Assembly: GCF_021018805.1 (NCBI RefSeq)
Contig: NC_086247.1
Location: forward strand, 3,727,230-3,791,229
Length of the DNA stretch: 64,000 nt
Direction of reading: 5' to 3'
Origin: Prinia subflava
Lineage: Eukaryota > Chordata > Aves > Passeriformes > Cisticolidae
The position numbers were made by a program, and so were the translations under genes. Below the pieces are notes generated by a model. The model was not told where the DNA came from, made no database searches, and worked only from the letters and a program-made list of their open reading frames with translations. Within the stretch, counting starts at the first letter, position 1; every line of letters begins with the position of its first letter. Below are positions 34,641 to 47,225 of this stretch, in pieces.

Positions 34641-37600
34641 TGATGCTGTGCAGGAGCAGCTCCTCTAGCCAAGCACTGGAAGGATTGTCAGCCTGCTACA
34701 GACCCTTCTCCTGCATGGGTAGTGCTGGCAACTTTACAAGAAAGGTTCCCCTGTTCTTGCCTTGGCAAATGCTTGTGTAAATGCCATGGGATAGCCCTGG
34801 AATAACCTTTCCCACTACAAATCCTTCCTCTGTATTTGCTGAAGCCCCAGGTTGGTCTAAATGACCCCTTTCATCCTGTAGCCACATGAGGAGGTCACTA
34901 TCTGTGTCTTGACTTGTTTGCTGAGCCATGCTCAGTGTCCCAAAAACACCTGGCTAGAACTGCTGTCATGATCTGGAATGCATCCACTCCAGGGACAACT
35001 GGTCCAAGCCCAGGCCTCCAAGAGAACTGTGGTTATCCAGCATGGGTACACTGCTGAATCCATGACAGAAATGTCCTGGGTCACTCACATCACTGGAGCA
35101 TGTATGGGAATATTTTTTCATCTCCAACACAAACCTGCACAGTTACACTGCGCTAGACTCTGAGAGTTTCCTGTCTGAAACAGTTTCATTTGTCATCTTC
35201 TTGATCTGCTAGGAAATCAGAGGAGGGAAAATGCTATGACTTATGCCTTCCATTCTCAAACACAAAGTGCTCCTGGTTAGGCCATGCCTGCATCAGGAAT
35301 TTCCTTTGGGTTACCAAGTCACTACGGAAGGAAAAGGTTCTGATGGAAATAAGTCACCACACACCAGTCCTGGGAACCACTTACCTTGGACCACAGAGCT
35401 CCAAAACAGATCACCATGATCACCTTATGCATTGTCCCCAGGCAGTAACTGCATGTCTGAAAAAGCTCCCAAAAAGCTCTGTTCAGGGTCTTGCTCAACT
35501 ACAGCCCTTCATGGGCATCCCCAGCAGTTCACAGTCAAGAAAAGACTTGAAATGTAAAGGACTTTAAAGCCTCCAAGCACAATGTGCTGTTGCAAAAAGG
35601 CAAGAGACAGCAAGTATGTTGCCAAGGTCATGGATCCATGTCAGATGATGTCACCCACCCTCTGCATTACAGAGAAGGAAGGACCCAGCCCAGTTCCTCT
35701 CTGACGTTAGGTCTGACTCTGGGACAATTTTTGGATGTGAGAATGAGCTGGGCACTCAAAACATTTTTTTCTTCTTCTAAAAGCACAAATGGAGTGCTCA
35801 GCCTTGCCTCAAGCTAATTTTGACATGAGTCCATCCAATGCTAACCGGTAAAGGAGAGAAGAAAATCCCAGGAACAAACTGAACCTGAAGCAAAGTTCTG
35901 CATTCTTCCTGGCAGAAACCCTGAAACATGGGAATAATTAAACCCACTGAAAATGGCACGTAACAAACTGAGAACAGCAATGATCATCTCCTTCCAACAC
36001 CTTCCTCACAATATTGATAAATTCTACACCCTCACTCTGGCAGTCCCTGTGCAGTCCTTTCCTCAACTTTACATCTTGCACACTGAAAGAGGCTTGATGC
36101 CTTTCTTTGGAAAGATTTCCTAAAAAGTCTCAGAGGCTTAGAAACACAATTCTCCTTCCCAAGCTGAAGATTTCCATGTCCAATTTATTCCCACTTGATC
36201 CTTCCCTGGTTCTACCTTTTAACATAAATACCTCTTTTACCACAATATATTTAATATAAATACTTCTTTTTCACCCAGACTTCTTTTGCTTTGCTTACAA
36301 GCAGCATCTTTCAGCTTTGGTTGACTAAGTGATTTGGAAGCATGTAACAAAAAATACATCTTGCTTTCCCTGATCCAAGAATAATCTGAATTTTCTGAGA
36401 CTGTGCTGCACTCCGTGGACCTGCTTGTAATCCTGGGTTCTTAATTCCTCTTTGCTTTTCCTAAGGAGTGGAAATTTCTATGGTTCAAAATGCATCAAGG
36501 GAGACAATATTTCCCTTATCCCACTTCTGTTCCTCATTGCACATAGCTCTGTCCATGACACACAGCCTTGCCACAAAGCCATGAGGCATCAATATGCTGG
36601 GAATATTTTTTGACGTTCCTTTCCTAATCCATTTGAACCCCTTACAATTTGACAGGTCAGGCAGACCTAACAGGTTTTTCTCCCAGCTGGCAGAGCAGAA
36701 CAGAAGAGCTCATCCCCCTTTAAGCAGGACCCAAAGGACCAGGAGGCCACATCAGCCTCCAGTCCTGTGAAATGCATGATTTGGTGGGGTCAGGGAGACA
36801 ATCGCCAGTAATCCCAGAGCCTTTCCCTCTAATTCACACTCACGAGGACAGGGCATGTAACCTGCCTGTGACTCATCTCATTCTCAGGCAAAGTGCCACA
36901 AAGGAAGGACACTCAAAATGGCTCATGACAACACTCATCTGCTTCACTCCAAGTAAAACAGAAGGAGAGGCAGCTGCAGAGTTGTTTCCAAACAGATCCA
37001 CAATGAAACAGTGACACAGCAATTCACGTAAGTGCAAAACAGAGCACAGATCTGACAAAAACAGCCTCTTTTACAACCCAGCCTAAGGAGGGGGCAGCTC
37101 ACCTGGCTGGAGATTTGAGTTTCTGATCTGTTTGTGAGTGACAAGTCAATGCAGAAAAACGTGGCAATGCACCAGTGAGAAAGAGTGGTGTGCAGCAGCC
37201 AGGCAACTCCAAAATCTGCCCCTTTCCCTCTCTTCTGAAGTGTTGTGTCCCATAGGTCAACACAGGCTGTTATTTCAGAGGCAGGGGAGCCCCCAACCTT
37301 GCAGATGAAATATGGAAACCATGGAGGAAGTGCAGTGAGTGGCTACATCTGGCTAAATATCCATGTGGAGAAATGGAATTGTTACTACCTCGGCACTGTT
37401 GTCCATCAGAGCTCTGGGGTGTCCTATACCCTAAAACATTAACCTAGCCTGGTAGATATTACAGTTTTCTCAGTATACTGACACCTTGCTTAGCCCACAT
37501 TAAGTTTCTATGTCTGCACTACGAAAAGTAAAGTAACTTTATTTTAAAGCAGTTTCATTCACTTTGTCCTGGTTTAATGCATGCACTTTGAATCCACCCC

Positions 37601-38404
37601 TTGGGTAGTCAATTCAAAATGCAAAGATGTTTCTGCAGCAATGAGCTCCTACCTAACTGCTCTGTGCTAGTGCCTTGGCACACATCACAGGCTTCTTTCT
37701 CTGCACTTTAGTTTAGCCTGGTCCTGGAAGTGGAAGCCAAGGAATCACTGGAAACTCCAGCAGGAAGGACTAACCTGTCTAGTATTTGTAGGGTGCTATC
37801 TACATCCTAGCTGAGACAATTTCAACATAAATGTTGACTGTATTTATTCTCCCCTGCATTTGCTCACATAAGACCCACCTAATCCTCTTCCCACTTACAT
37901 CCATCTGCTGAGCTGAGCCCAACCCATTAGATCTAAGTTGATACCAAAGCTGTAGTGTAGGAGGGCAGAGAGACATGGAGAGAAGGGCAAATACAGCTAC
38001 AATCATGCAGGGAGAGGAGCTGGCATAAGCCAGCAGGAGCAGAATGAATGGGGCAGGGGTCTTGGGTAGAGCCGGTGTCCCTCTGAGACTGTGGGGTTGC
38101 TGTCAAGTCTGAGGCCATGGTGGCTGAAGGGAAGAAGAGAGTGCTAACAGCTCAGGCAGCAATAGATAGAGTGCTCTGCTCAAACTCACTCAAAACTCTG
38201 AGTCCATCCTTTGCACGTAGGGAAATGTGGTGGGAGAGGATCCTCCTTCACTCCCTGAGGAGACAACACCCAAGTCAAACTCACTAGTAGAGGGTGGCCC
38301 CAGACAAAGACAAGGAAGAAGAAAAGTCATTAATGACCTTCATGAACAGGCCCTGCTGCATCCCAAATAATCTTCCTTGCTGAGAGTACAGGAGTCAGCA
38401 AAGC
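34641..38404. other. Non-coding region, possibly intron 1 of a gene starting at the CpG island
   Basis: Unique sequence with short frames only. At 36.2 kb a block of the form 'ATAAATACnTCTTTT' occurs twice within about 40 bases. The TGTCCTGGTTT at 37.57 kb is discussed under rejected items. Confidence 0.45.
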
Positions 38405-39090
38405 TTAGAATCACAGAATCATAAAATATCCTGAGTTGGCTTCATGTAATTCCCTTGGGTCCTGTAACTGGTCACCAGAAGAAAGGCACTGGTGCTGTCA
38501 CTTCCCCTTTTGAGAAAGCTGTAGTTTGTGATGAAGACTATCCTCAGTCTCCTCCTGAATAAGCCAAGTGACTTCAACTAGTCCTAGTAAGACTTCCCCT
38601 ACAGATGCCTCACCATCCTTGGGATGCTCTTTAACAGCTTAATATCTTCCTTGAATTGTGGTGCCCAAAAAAAAAAAAAAAAGTGCACACAATATTAAAG
38701 GTGAGGCTGCCCTAATGCAGAGCAGAGCAGGACAATCCCCTTGCCTGGCTGGTGATGCTGTACCTGATGCCTCCAGGACAGGGTTGTTCCTACTGGCTGC
38801 TAGGGCACTGCTGGTATTTTCTAGGTCCCACAGGACCCATAGGTCTCTTTCTACAGCACTGGTCCCAGGCTGTCCATACATCCAGGCTTCTCCCATCCCA
38901 TTTGCAGTATCCATCACTTGCTGTTGTTGAACTTTATATGGTTGGTGTTTGTCCAGTCCTCTATTTCATCAAAATCTCTCTGCCTTTGAGAGAATCAACA
39001 GCTCCTCCCAATTTAGTTACCAGGTCATTCCTCTTGCTCTTCTTGAAAACTGGGACAACATTTGCCAGCTTCCAGTCTGTGTTGCATGTA
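38405..39090 (-). repeat. CR1 LINE fragment with internal deletion
   Basis: Minus-strand copy starting at 'AGAATCACAGAATCATAAAA'. It is followed by 'AACTGGTCACCAGAAG', 'CTGTAGTTTGTGATGAAG', 'GTGAGGCTGCC' and 'CAACAGCTCCTCCCAATTTA'. Near 39017 it jumps to 'TTGAAAACTGGGACAACATT' and 'GCCAGCTTCCAGTCTG', which in the avian CR1 consensus I recall lie several hundred bases further on. An A16 run (38667-38682) interrupts it. Confidence 0.88.
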
Positions 39091-42000
39091 GATCTATGAA
39101 AACAGAGAACATGATGGATGTCTTCAGGAGGGCTATTAAGCATGCAAAGGGAAACTCATAGTGAGATGAAATGAAGTACTGTATTTTTAAAAGTGTAAAT
39201 TGTGCCTCTGCTTGTACACCATATTTCCCACAGATTGGAAACTGCATTCTCAGGAATGTCCAAGCTGATCTGTATCTCCCTAAAAGCTTCGTCTTCATTA
39301 AACCAAGGAAATGCATCATTTGAAGGAAGCCTTTGTGCACTCCAGACACAAACTTCTCCAAAATCACCCCCAGCTGAGACAAACTGCTCCAAGACTTCAC
39401 CCTTCTGCTTCAGTACAGGCAGCCACAGTGTTTCAGCTGACATTCTGGTTCTGGGAGAAGGTTCAAGTCTGCCCAGGGTTATAACCAATAAGTGAAATTA
39501 GCAGTGGCTTCATCTCAGTTAACCTCAAATTGCCTCTGTCTACACAGACATGCCTTGAAGCAATTGAACTCAAGATTTCCCTTGGCACTGGATCAAGAAC
39601 CATGGATTTGCATTTGAGTTTTAGCTCATAGTTCACATAACATTTATGCAGACAACAGGCATATATGAGCACTTACCATCAGCTTCCCTTCCTTCTTCCT
39701 ATTTCCACAGCAAATTGGCAAGGAGTGTTTCCTACAAGCTTTCAAAGCCCAAGTGGTCAAAATAAATAGGTATTTATAGACTACTAAGGCTATAGGAATA
39801 CAAATAAGAGCCTGCTACTGAGCTGTAAAGCTCAGAATCAGCCTACATTAAATCTTAACTTTTAGAGGTCCCTTCTAATCCAAATTATTCTATGATTCTA
39901 TGCAAGTCCATCCACACACAGCACAAGACCACTGTGCATAGAGATTGCATTCACATGTGACATGTGGTTACTACAGGTGAAGAATTAGAATACTTGCAAA
40001 TCATTCCCTTCACCCCCATCATTCCCAGCATTCTGTGGCACAGAGCTGCACTGCCTTCAGAGATTTAGTTTCACACTGAGTCCCACTGCCTTATCCCCTG
40101 AGAGACACAGGCAGTTGGAAAAGTCAGTGGTGCTCTGGAGAGCTTGGGAGTTTGGTTCATTGCAACCAGGTGCAGGAGCTGGTGATGCAGTTTGTTTATA
40201 GCAATGTCAGTAACTCTCCATTCTTGCAAATAAAGCTTTGGGTGTACCACAGCCACATCTCTGTGGCTGTCCTAAAACTGGCAGCATATCTTCCTGAGGT
40301 GTGCAGATGTAAGAAAACACACAGAGAAAATTACTTGATGCAGACAAGGACAAGAGTCGTGGCCTGTGCCTTCCCAGATCACCAGGATATTGTTCAACAC
40401 AACACTCTGTGCTTCACCACACCAAGCTCTGCAGAAGAACATCCTTGCTATCACCAGTGATGTGCTACAGAACTTCAGCAAGTGACAAGGCTCTTTGGGA
40501 TCTGGTTAAAGAAATTCAGACACAGGCCAAAAGTGGAAGGTGGCCCACATGGAAAACAAGTTCTGCTGAGAGATACCAGCTTTCATTCTCCTCTTTTGGG
40601 GATAACACCCACTCAGAAAATTTGAGCAGTCCATAAAAGTGATACAAATCACATAAATGATGGCTGGAGGAGGTGGCAGAAATCTGTCTCAGAGGTGAGC
40701 ACAGGCTGAGCTACAGCAGATGTCTGCTTAAACACTAGTTAGACAAAATCCTCTTTTGTCTCTTTCCCTACAAACCCACAGTCAAATAAATATTAAGATC
40801 TTTTGATGTTCCTGAAATATTGGGGGGCCTTGGCAAAATACACAGTGAGATGCCTGGGACTTGTTTACTTGGTGCATGCATGTGGTAGTTCAACAGCATT
40901 TCTCAGATCAAAAGGAGAGGCCAGGCTTTTTTTATTCCAAGTGCACAAGGTCTGAAATCCCCAGACTCCTTCATTTCTGTTTGTTTAGCACTTCCTTTGT
41001 GGAAGTTTCAGATGGATTTTTCATTTCCATCTGAAAACCTTCACTTTTGGATTTAGGTGCTGCGATGTGAATCAGATGCTGTCAAGAAATAATCTGTCCT
41101 CTTAAAATGACAGTGTACCCCTTGCTTTTAAAAGAAGAATCATTGGCATTGATGTATTTTACAGTTACAATATTATTACCTGCTGATTCCATTCCCCTTC
41201 AATCTGTCCCCTTTCCCACTGTCCTTCTGGACACATGAACACTTGCAGATTATAATCCTGTTTCCCTATCTTCTGATACATCGTCCCACAGTCAACCACA
41301 TATCCACATGTATCATTGCAAGGAATGTTTTCTACCTTTTCTTTCCTTTCAAACCCTGGAAAAATATCTACACCTATCTCTGCTGCTAAATTTCAGACCA
41401 TCTTTCTCAGTTCTCTCTAGAGACTGCAGGTTCCCACCAGCTCTTAGCCTGCCCTGTGGCTCCACAGTCGTAGAAGTGGCAGCTCCTGTTGTTTCAAAAA
41501 CGCTTTTACAGCAGAGGCAAAACAGGAGGAAGGAAGATGCTCACAGAAACTTCCAGACAATCCTTTCCCTAACAGCTTCCAAGCCCTCAGGACCCAGCAG
41601 AGGCATCTGGAAGACACCTGTGCCTCCAAGCCCTTCAGAAACCCTGTGGAACATCTCTGCCTGACTGAGCATTCCCACCACATCTTTGGGCAATGAGGGA
41701 CTGAATGGACTTACTGCTCCTCTAGCAGACATAAGGCACACATTCCACAGCTCCACATTTTGCCTCAGCCTGTTTCTAAGAAAGGATGTCAGTGTCAGGC
41801 ACTCCTCACTCACTTGGCTGCACTGCTCAGCAAAGGGAAGGTGCTGGATCAGAGGCTGCCTGTTTTTCCTCTCCTAAATCGCTGGTACTACACCTCATGA
41901 AAACTTCAGCCCAGACTCTGACCTGGCACAAATGGCTATAGCACCATCAAAGGTGTTTAAGCTGCTGTAAAACAGGAAGGATCTGGATCCTTTGCTTCTA

Positions 42001-45000
42001 GTGCATCCCTGCATGTGCCGTGACTTTATAAGCAATAACTAAGAATAACATTTAGCCTCCCAGCCTGAGTGCTGTGCAGAATATCAAACTAATTCACCAG
42101 GAGTGCAACAATATGACTTGTTTCTGTCCTTCACAGTCATAAAAATGTCCTCGCCTCCCACATCCAGGGAAACAGTTTAGTTTATCCCCTAAATTATACG
42201 GAAATCAACAGAAGAGGCAGAGTCCTTGTTTTACCTGATGTTCCATTTGAGAAGGAGCAGCGTGAGAAGCTCTGTCATGGCAACTGCTCGTCCCTTGCAG
42301 ACGAGCTGTCTCCAGGCCTCTCCGATTACATCTTTGCCGTTATAATTCACATCCTGCACTTATTAGTGATAAGGTCAATGGGAGCAATTACAATAGGAGT
42401 CGCTGAAAACTCTGTTGTTGCATATGCTCCCAGCGACACTCAGTGTGCTACAGAAACCAAAAATAACTTCCTGGTCTCCCAGAGCGGCATGGAAAATATT
42501 TCCCTGTATTTTCTAGGTTATGGATAACTTCCCTTCTTTAGGTTTACAGTGGCTGTTTCTCCAGAAGAGCCAAATACAAATTTCCCTTGGGGCATGTTTT
42601 CCCCTGCTTTCACCCTGGAGATTTCCATGTCCTCCTTATGAGGGCAAGACATCATTCTCCCTCACTCCTCTGACTCCTATTTACATGTACACAACTTTAA
42701 CTCAATATTTTTCCCTTCCTTTTTTCCAGCATCCTCAGACTTATCCTCTTACTTTAAGGCTTTTAATACCTGTGTGAAGGTGGGAGCTCTCAGTACACAC
42801 ACATGGCAGAGAGCAATGGCATTGTTTGTGTCCTCTGCTGTTCCTCTAAATGAAACACACAAAACCCCTGAAAGTCCAAAGGCTCTTTTTCACTTTCCTT
42901 GTAAAGAGAAGGAAGTGTTCCAGGAGCTACATTTCTTCCCTAAGAGAAACCACGTCTGCACTGCCTAGACAGCGTGACAGCAATGGACCAGGAAAATTAT
43001 TCTGCTCAAGAGATCCAATTTTTCTGCTTCTTCCTACCATTTACCCATTTCTTCCCGTGCTGTCTGTCACAGCCTTCACCTGGCTCTGAGTGGCAAATGC
43101 AGAGACTGCCTCTCTGCACTGGCTTTAAAGCTCATGAATTATTTCTAATGGTCTATAAATGTTATTTGTTTTTGACAAACAGTTGTAAATTACAGAACCA
43201 CAGTGAGTATTAGAGGAGACAGGAATGGGATATGAGAATCCAGCTGGGTTGAGAGTGAGTAAGAGGTGTATCTAGGGACCTTTGTGAAGGTCAGGCCCTG
43301 CAGATAAGTCACCGTATCATAAAAGCAATTATCACGAATTGTTTGTCTAGGAAGAATCCAAGTCCCTTTTCCCAATGTGTTGGAAAATACAACTCACACA
43401 CACATGGGGTGACCCTAGAACTGCCGTTGCAGTGACACCTGAAGACCTCAGATGCCAGCAAGACCCTGCTGTGCTGTACTGTCCTATGGAGATGAGATAA
43501 ATCCCTGACCTCAAGTAAGATAAACTGGCAGGGCAGAGAGAGCAGAGTGGGCAGAGCAGGCACAGGCAGTGCTGGGCAGGGGAAGAAGGGATTCAAAGCC
43601 CCTTCACTCTAAATTTAATATTGCACTAGTCACAGAGAGATTCCTTTGATGGGACTGATCTGTCTGGCTGATCCCAGACTCCCAAAAAAGCACATGAACT
43701 TCTGCAGTCTGAAGTATGCTAAAGGCTTTGACTTTCCCTGATCCTTATGCAAAAAACACCATCCTTCTTGACACCTACAGCTGTGGTGATGACTCGTTGC
43801 CAGAGCAAACACCTGTGTCTCATCTAACATATGGGGCAGCACAAAAAGGGATCAAGTTATTCTATAAAGAAACCTGATGATGAAGCCAAGACAAGGAAGG
43901 CTTTAAGCTGGTCTGCACTGCTCTGCAGTCTCCAGAACACTATTAAATGTACAAGGATGTGCAAGGCCTGGAATGGGGATCCCATGCCCTTTCCTGACCT
44001 CACATGCTGCATCCAGTTAAGATACTGAGCATCACCATTTGTAAGCAGCCAGCTGCTCAGGAAGGAAACCTGGATTATGTAAGAAGGGTTGAATCCTGCA
44101 GGAACAGGATCTTCTGTAAATGGTAAAATTCCCAGCAGTCACTCAGATCCCCTCTGAGCCTATGGCCTCCCACCTTCTTCCTGCTCACCTGAAACCAAGA
44201 TCCCAACACTTGGACTCGACTCTCCACCTCCTTGACCCTGTTCTCCCTGACTCCTGGTCCTTTTCAAGAGCAGCCTTCCTTCCATCCATCCATCCCATAA
44301 ACCTCACCAGTTTTCTTTTTCTTTCATGCCTTCTACATCTTCCGTGGCCCAAACCTTGGGTGTTTTAGAGCCAGCCCATCCCAACATAGGGAACTATTTG
44401 GTTTACTCCTGCTGTCTTATGGGATCAGATGTGACAGCAGTGAACACAACAAAAAAGCTCTCCACTGGAGGAAATACAGGGAGACTGGAGTTCAGATCTA
44501 ATGACTGGAAACCATTTCAAGTGTTAATCATTCTTTGTTGTTCTTTATCCGAGTTGAAGCTAAATCTTAATCTCCTTAATCTCACTATTTCCATGTGAAA
44601 GGTCTGCAGGCAATGTGGGAGATAAACTCATTTTTTTTCTCTTAGAAGTTATGTCAAGGAGCATGATGGGAAGATCCACATAGGCAGGAATTTTTAGGTA
44701 CAGTCCCCCAGGGTGCGAGAGCTGTGTTCTTTTTTCAAACCTGATTAATTCTGCATCAGCTGGGCACATTACAGACACCATTTTTCCTGAAGTCTGCAGT
44801 GTATTCCCTGGGCCACAGCTGCCACTTCTGCCACTACTTGCTATTTGTGGAGTGATCACATCTGACAAATAGCAATGGGGAGACATTTCAGGAATGACTC
44901 AGAGGCAAAGGCAATTTCACATCCAATTTTATATCCAAGGACAGCTCTTCACTGGGTACAGAAATATGAATGGATGAGGTTTACTCCCACTGCAGCACCC

Positions 45001-46376
45001 TCTTGGGATCTTGTCACATCCTAAACCATGAGTATCCATCACCCTTCAGCATTTCTCTGCCTAGGCAGAGAGGGCAATGACTATCAAGCCCTCAGCACAT
45101 TTCTTGGGCTTCTCCCAGGCTGGTGACAGTGTCTAGGTTTGGATGTACCTATTTATCCCTGAAGGAGCTGCCAGTGATTGATCTCTCCAACCTGAACTAC
45201 CTTAGTGAGTCACCAGGATTTACTGACTGGTTTTTCTTTCCCAGTCTTGGTGTCCTGAGACATTGCACGTAGCTTTCTGGGATCTTGCTGATTTACTCAT
45301 CTAGTGGCCATCTACACCTGCCATTTTTGCAGCCCTCGGCTGTTTGTTCCTTCTGGTGCTTCTACACCAATCCTCATCCAATTTCCATTCTTTCCAGTCC
45401 CAGCATTTCCATTATAATTCCACAACACACACTAAATCCCTTCTCCTGCTGACAGCATAACAACACCTTCACGATGGGACAAGATGCTGCCACACAGGAA
45501 TCTGCCCATGCAGAGCTCATCATGTGAGATATTTCAAACACAGTCCCAAGTTCCTGTGGGAAATACTGCAGGTTCAACAAATTCAGGCTACTGCTCTTCA
45601 AATCCCTTTGCTAGAAACAACTGTAAGCTTTTAACCACTCTGGTGTAGTCAGCCAAGAAACACCATAAGCCAAGGTTTACATGTTCACACCGAGTTGTCC
45701 CTAGAGGAACATTTCTCTTTGCTGGCAGAGATTGGTGTGAATTTATCCCAGAGAGGGCTAACACAACAGTAACCCTGCCTTCCTCCCCTCCAGCACCATT
45801 CCACAGAGCAGGAGCTCTCTCTGCCTCATCCTGGGCAGGTCTGTGACATGCTCCATGTCCACCAGTTGCACAGCACATGGCTCTGCAGGGCAATTGTGGA
45901 GTGGGAGCATGGTTAAGGGCATCCTTATGCTGTAGTGATGAATTATCCATAGTGAGCAATCAGCCTGACAGAACTGAGTGCTCAAGCTGCATCAGGGTGA
46001 TGAGAATTGAGGCTATTTCCCTTCACATCCAGTCCTTTCTGCAGCACTGTCCAAAGCCCATTCAGGAAACGAAGCAGTAAGCAACAGATGTCAGTAGTGC
46101 AGCTTGCAAGCTGAAACATTGCTGAGCTTCAGGTAGAATCCAAGAGCCGACATTATCCCTAAACAACTAAAAATGGATTAAAATTTGATCTTCAGTGCTC
46201 AGTTTCCAAAGCACCCAGGATATGAATTACTAATGACAGAACATCAGTCAGGGTGGGATGTGGCCACATTAGTGACTCCTCTGTACCTGCAGGACCCACC
46301 TGCTAATGGGGACCGAGAGAAGCCTTATCCCCCACTGTGGGTAAGCCACATCCCTGCCACCCCTGCACAGAGAATC
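39091..46376. other. Non-coding region with a candidate conserved element
   Basis: Apart from the CR1 tail at 39.86 kb, this is unique DNA. 42.24-42.45 kb stands out for CpG retention, an RFX-type site and AT-rich homeobox-like motifs. Frames near 39.16-39.49 kb (minus) and 41.31-41.66 kb (plus) exceed 100 codons but show no family signature. Confidence 0.45.
39858..39903 (+). repeat. CR1 3' tail remnant
   Basis: Only the last approximately 45 bases are recognisable: a 'GAGGTCCCTTCTAATCCAAA' block followed by 'TTATTCTATGATTCTATG'. Confidence 0.8.
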
Positions 46377-46546
46377 ATTGAATCACAGAATCATTTAGGT
46401 TGAGAATGACATCTACAATCATTTAGAGGCATTAACCCAGCACTGCCAAGTCCATCACTAAACCATGTCCCTAAGTGCCACATCTACACATCTTTTAAAT
46501 ACTTCCAGGTATGATGACTCCACAACTGTTCTAATGCCTGACCACC
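46377..46546 (-). repeat. CR1 LINE fragment (first part of a chimeric block)
   Basis: The minus-strand tail 'GAATCACAGAATCATTTAGG' is followed by 'AACCCAGCACTGCCAAGTCC', 'CCCTAAGTGCCACATCTACA' and 'AATGCCTGACCACCCT'. It matches the CR1 subfamily also seen at 33.1 and 49.1 kb. It abuts a different subfamily at about 46547. Confidence 0.9.
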
Positions 46547-47225
46547 CTGGTCAGACCACATTGTCCAAAACCCCATGCACCCTGGCCTGGAACACTTCCA
46601 GGAATGGGGCAGCCACAGCTTCTCTGGGCAATGTGTGCCAGGGCCTCAGCACCATCACAGTAAAGAATTTCTACCTAATGTATAATCTTCCATCCTAAAG
46701 CCATCCCCTCTTGTCCTATCACTGCCTTTGTCAGAAGTCCCTCTCCAGGTCTCTTGTAGCCCCTTTGGGTACTGACAGGCTGCTGTAAGGTCACCCTGGA
46801 GCCTTCTCCAGGCTGAAAAACCCCAACTCTTTCAGCCTGTCTCCATATGAGAGGTACTCCAGGCCTCTGAACATCTTCATGGCCTCCTCTGGACTCACAG
46901 CAACAGGTCCATATCCTTCTAATATTGGGGACACCAAGGGTGGATGCAGCTCCAAGTGGAATATCACCAGAGCAGAGCACAGAACAGAATCCCATCCCTC
47001 CTCACCTGCCACCCTCACTGCTTTTGTAGCTGCATAGGACACAATTGGATTTCTGGGCTGCCAGCGCACATTGACAGCTCATGTCCAGCCTCTCATCCAC
47101 CAGCACCACTACCAAGGCTGCTCTCAATCCATCCTTTGGCCAGCCTGTATTTGGGTTTGGGAATGCCCCAATGGATATGCAGAACTGTGCACTTGGCCTT
47201 GTTGAACTTCATGAGTTCTCACCGT
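46547..47225 (-). repeat. CR1 LINE fragment (second part, different subfamily)
   Basis: Continues on the minus strand with 'GGCCTGGAACACTTCCAGG', 'AAGCCATCCCCTCTTGTCCT', 'GGCTGAAAAACCCCAACTCT' and 'CTTGGCCTTGTTGAACTTCA'. At nearly 700 bases it is among the longest CR1 pieces here. Its own 3' end is missing. Confidence 0.92.

Noticed and set aside
37564..37640. TGTCCTGGTTT start resembling the 5' end of a common avian endogenous retrovirus LTR
   Set aside because: Only about 11 bases fit. No matching right end, poly(A) signal at the expected place or target duplication could be seen.
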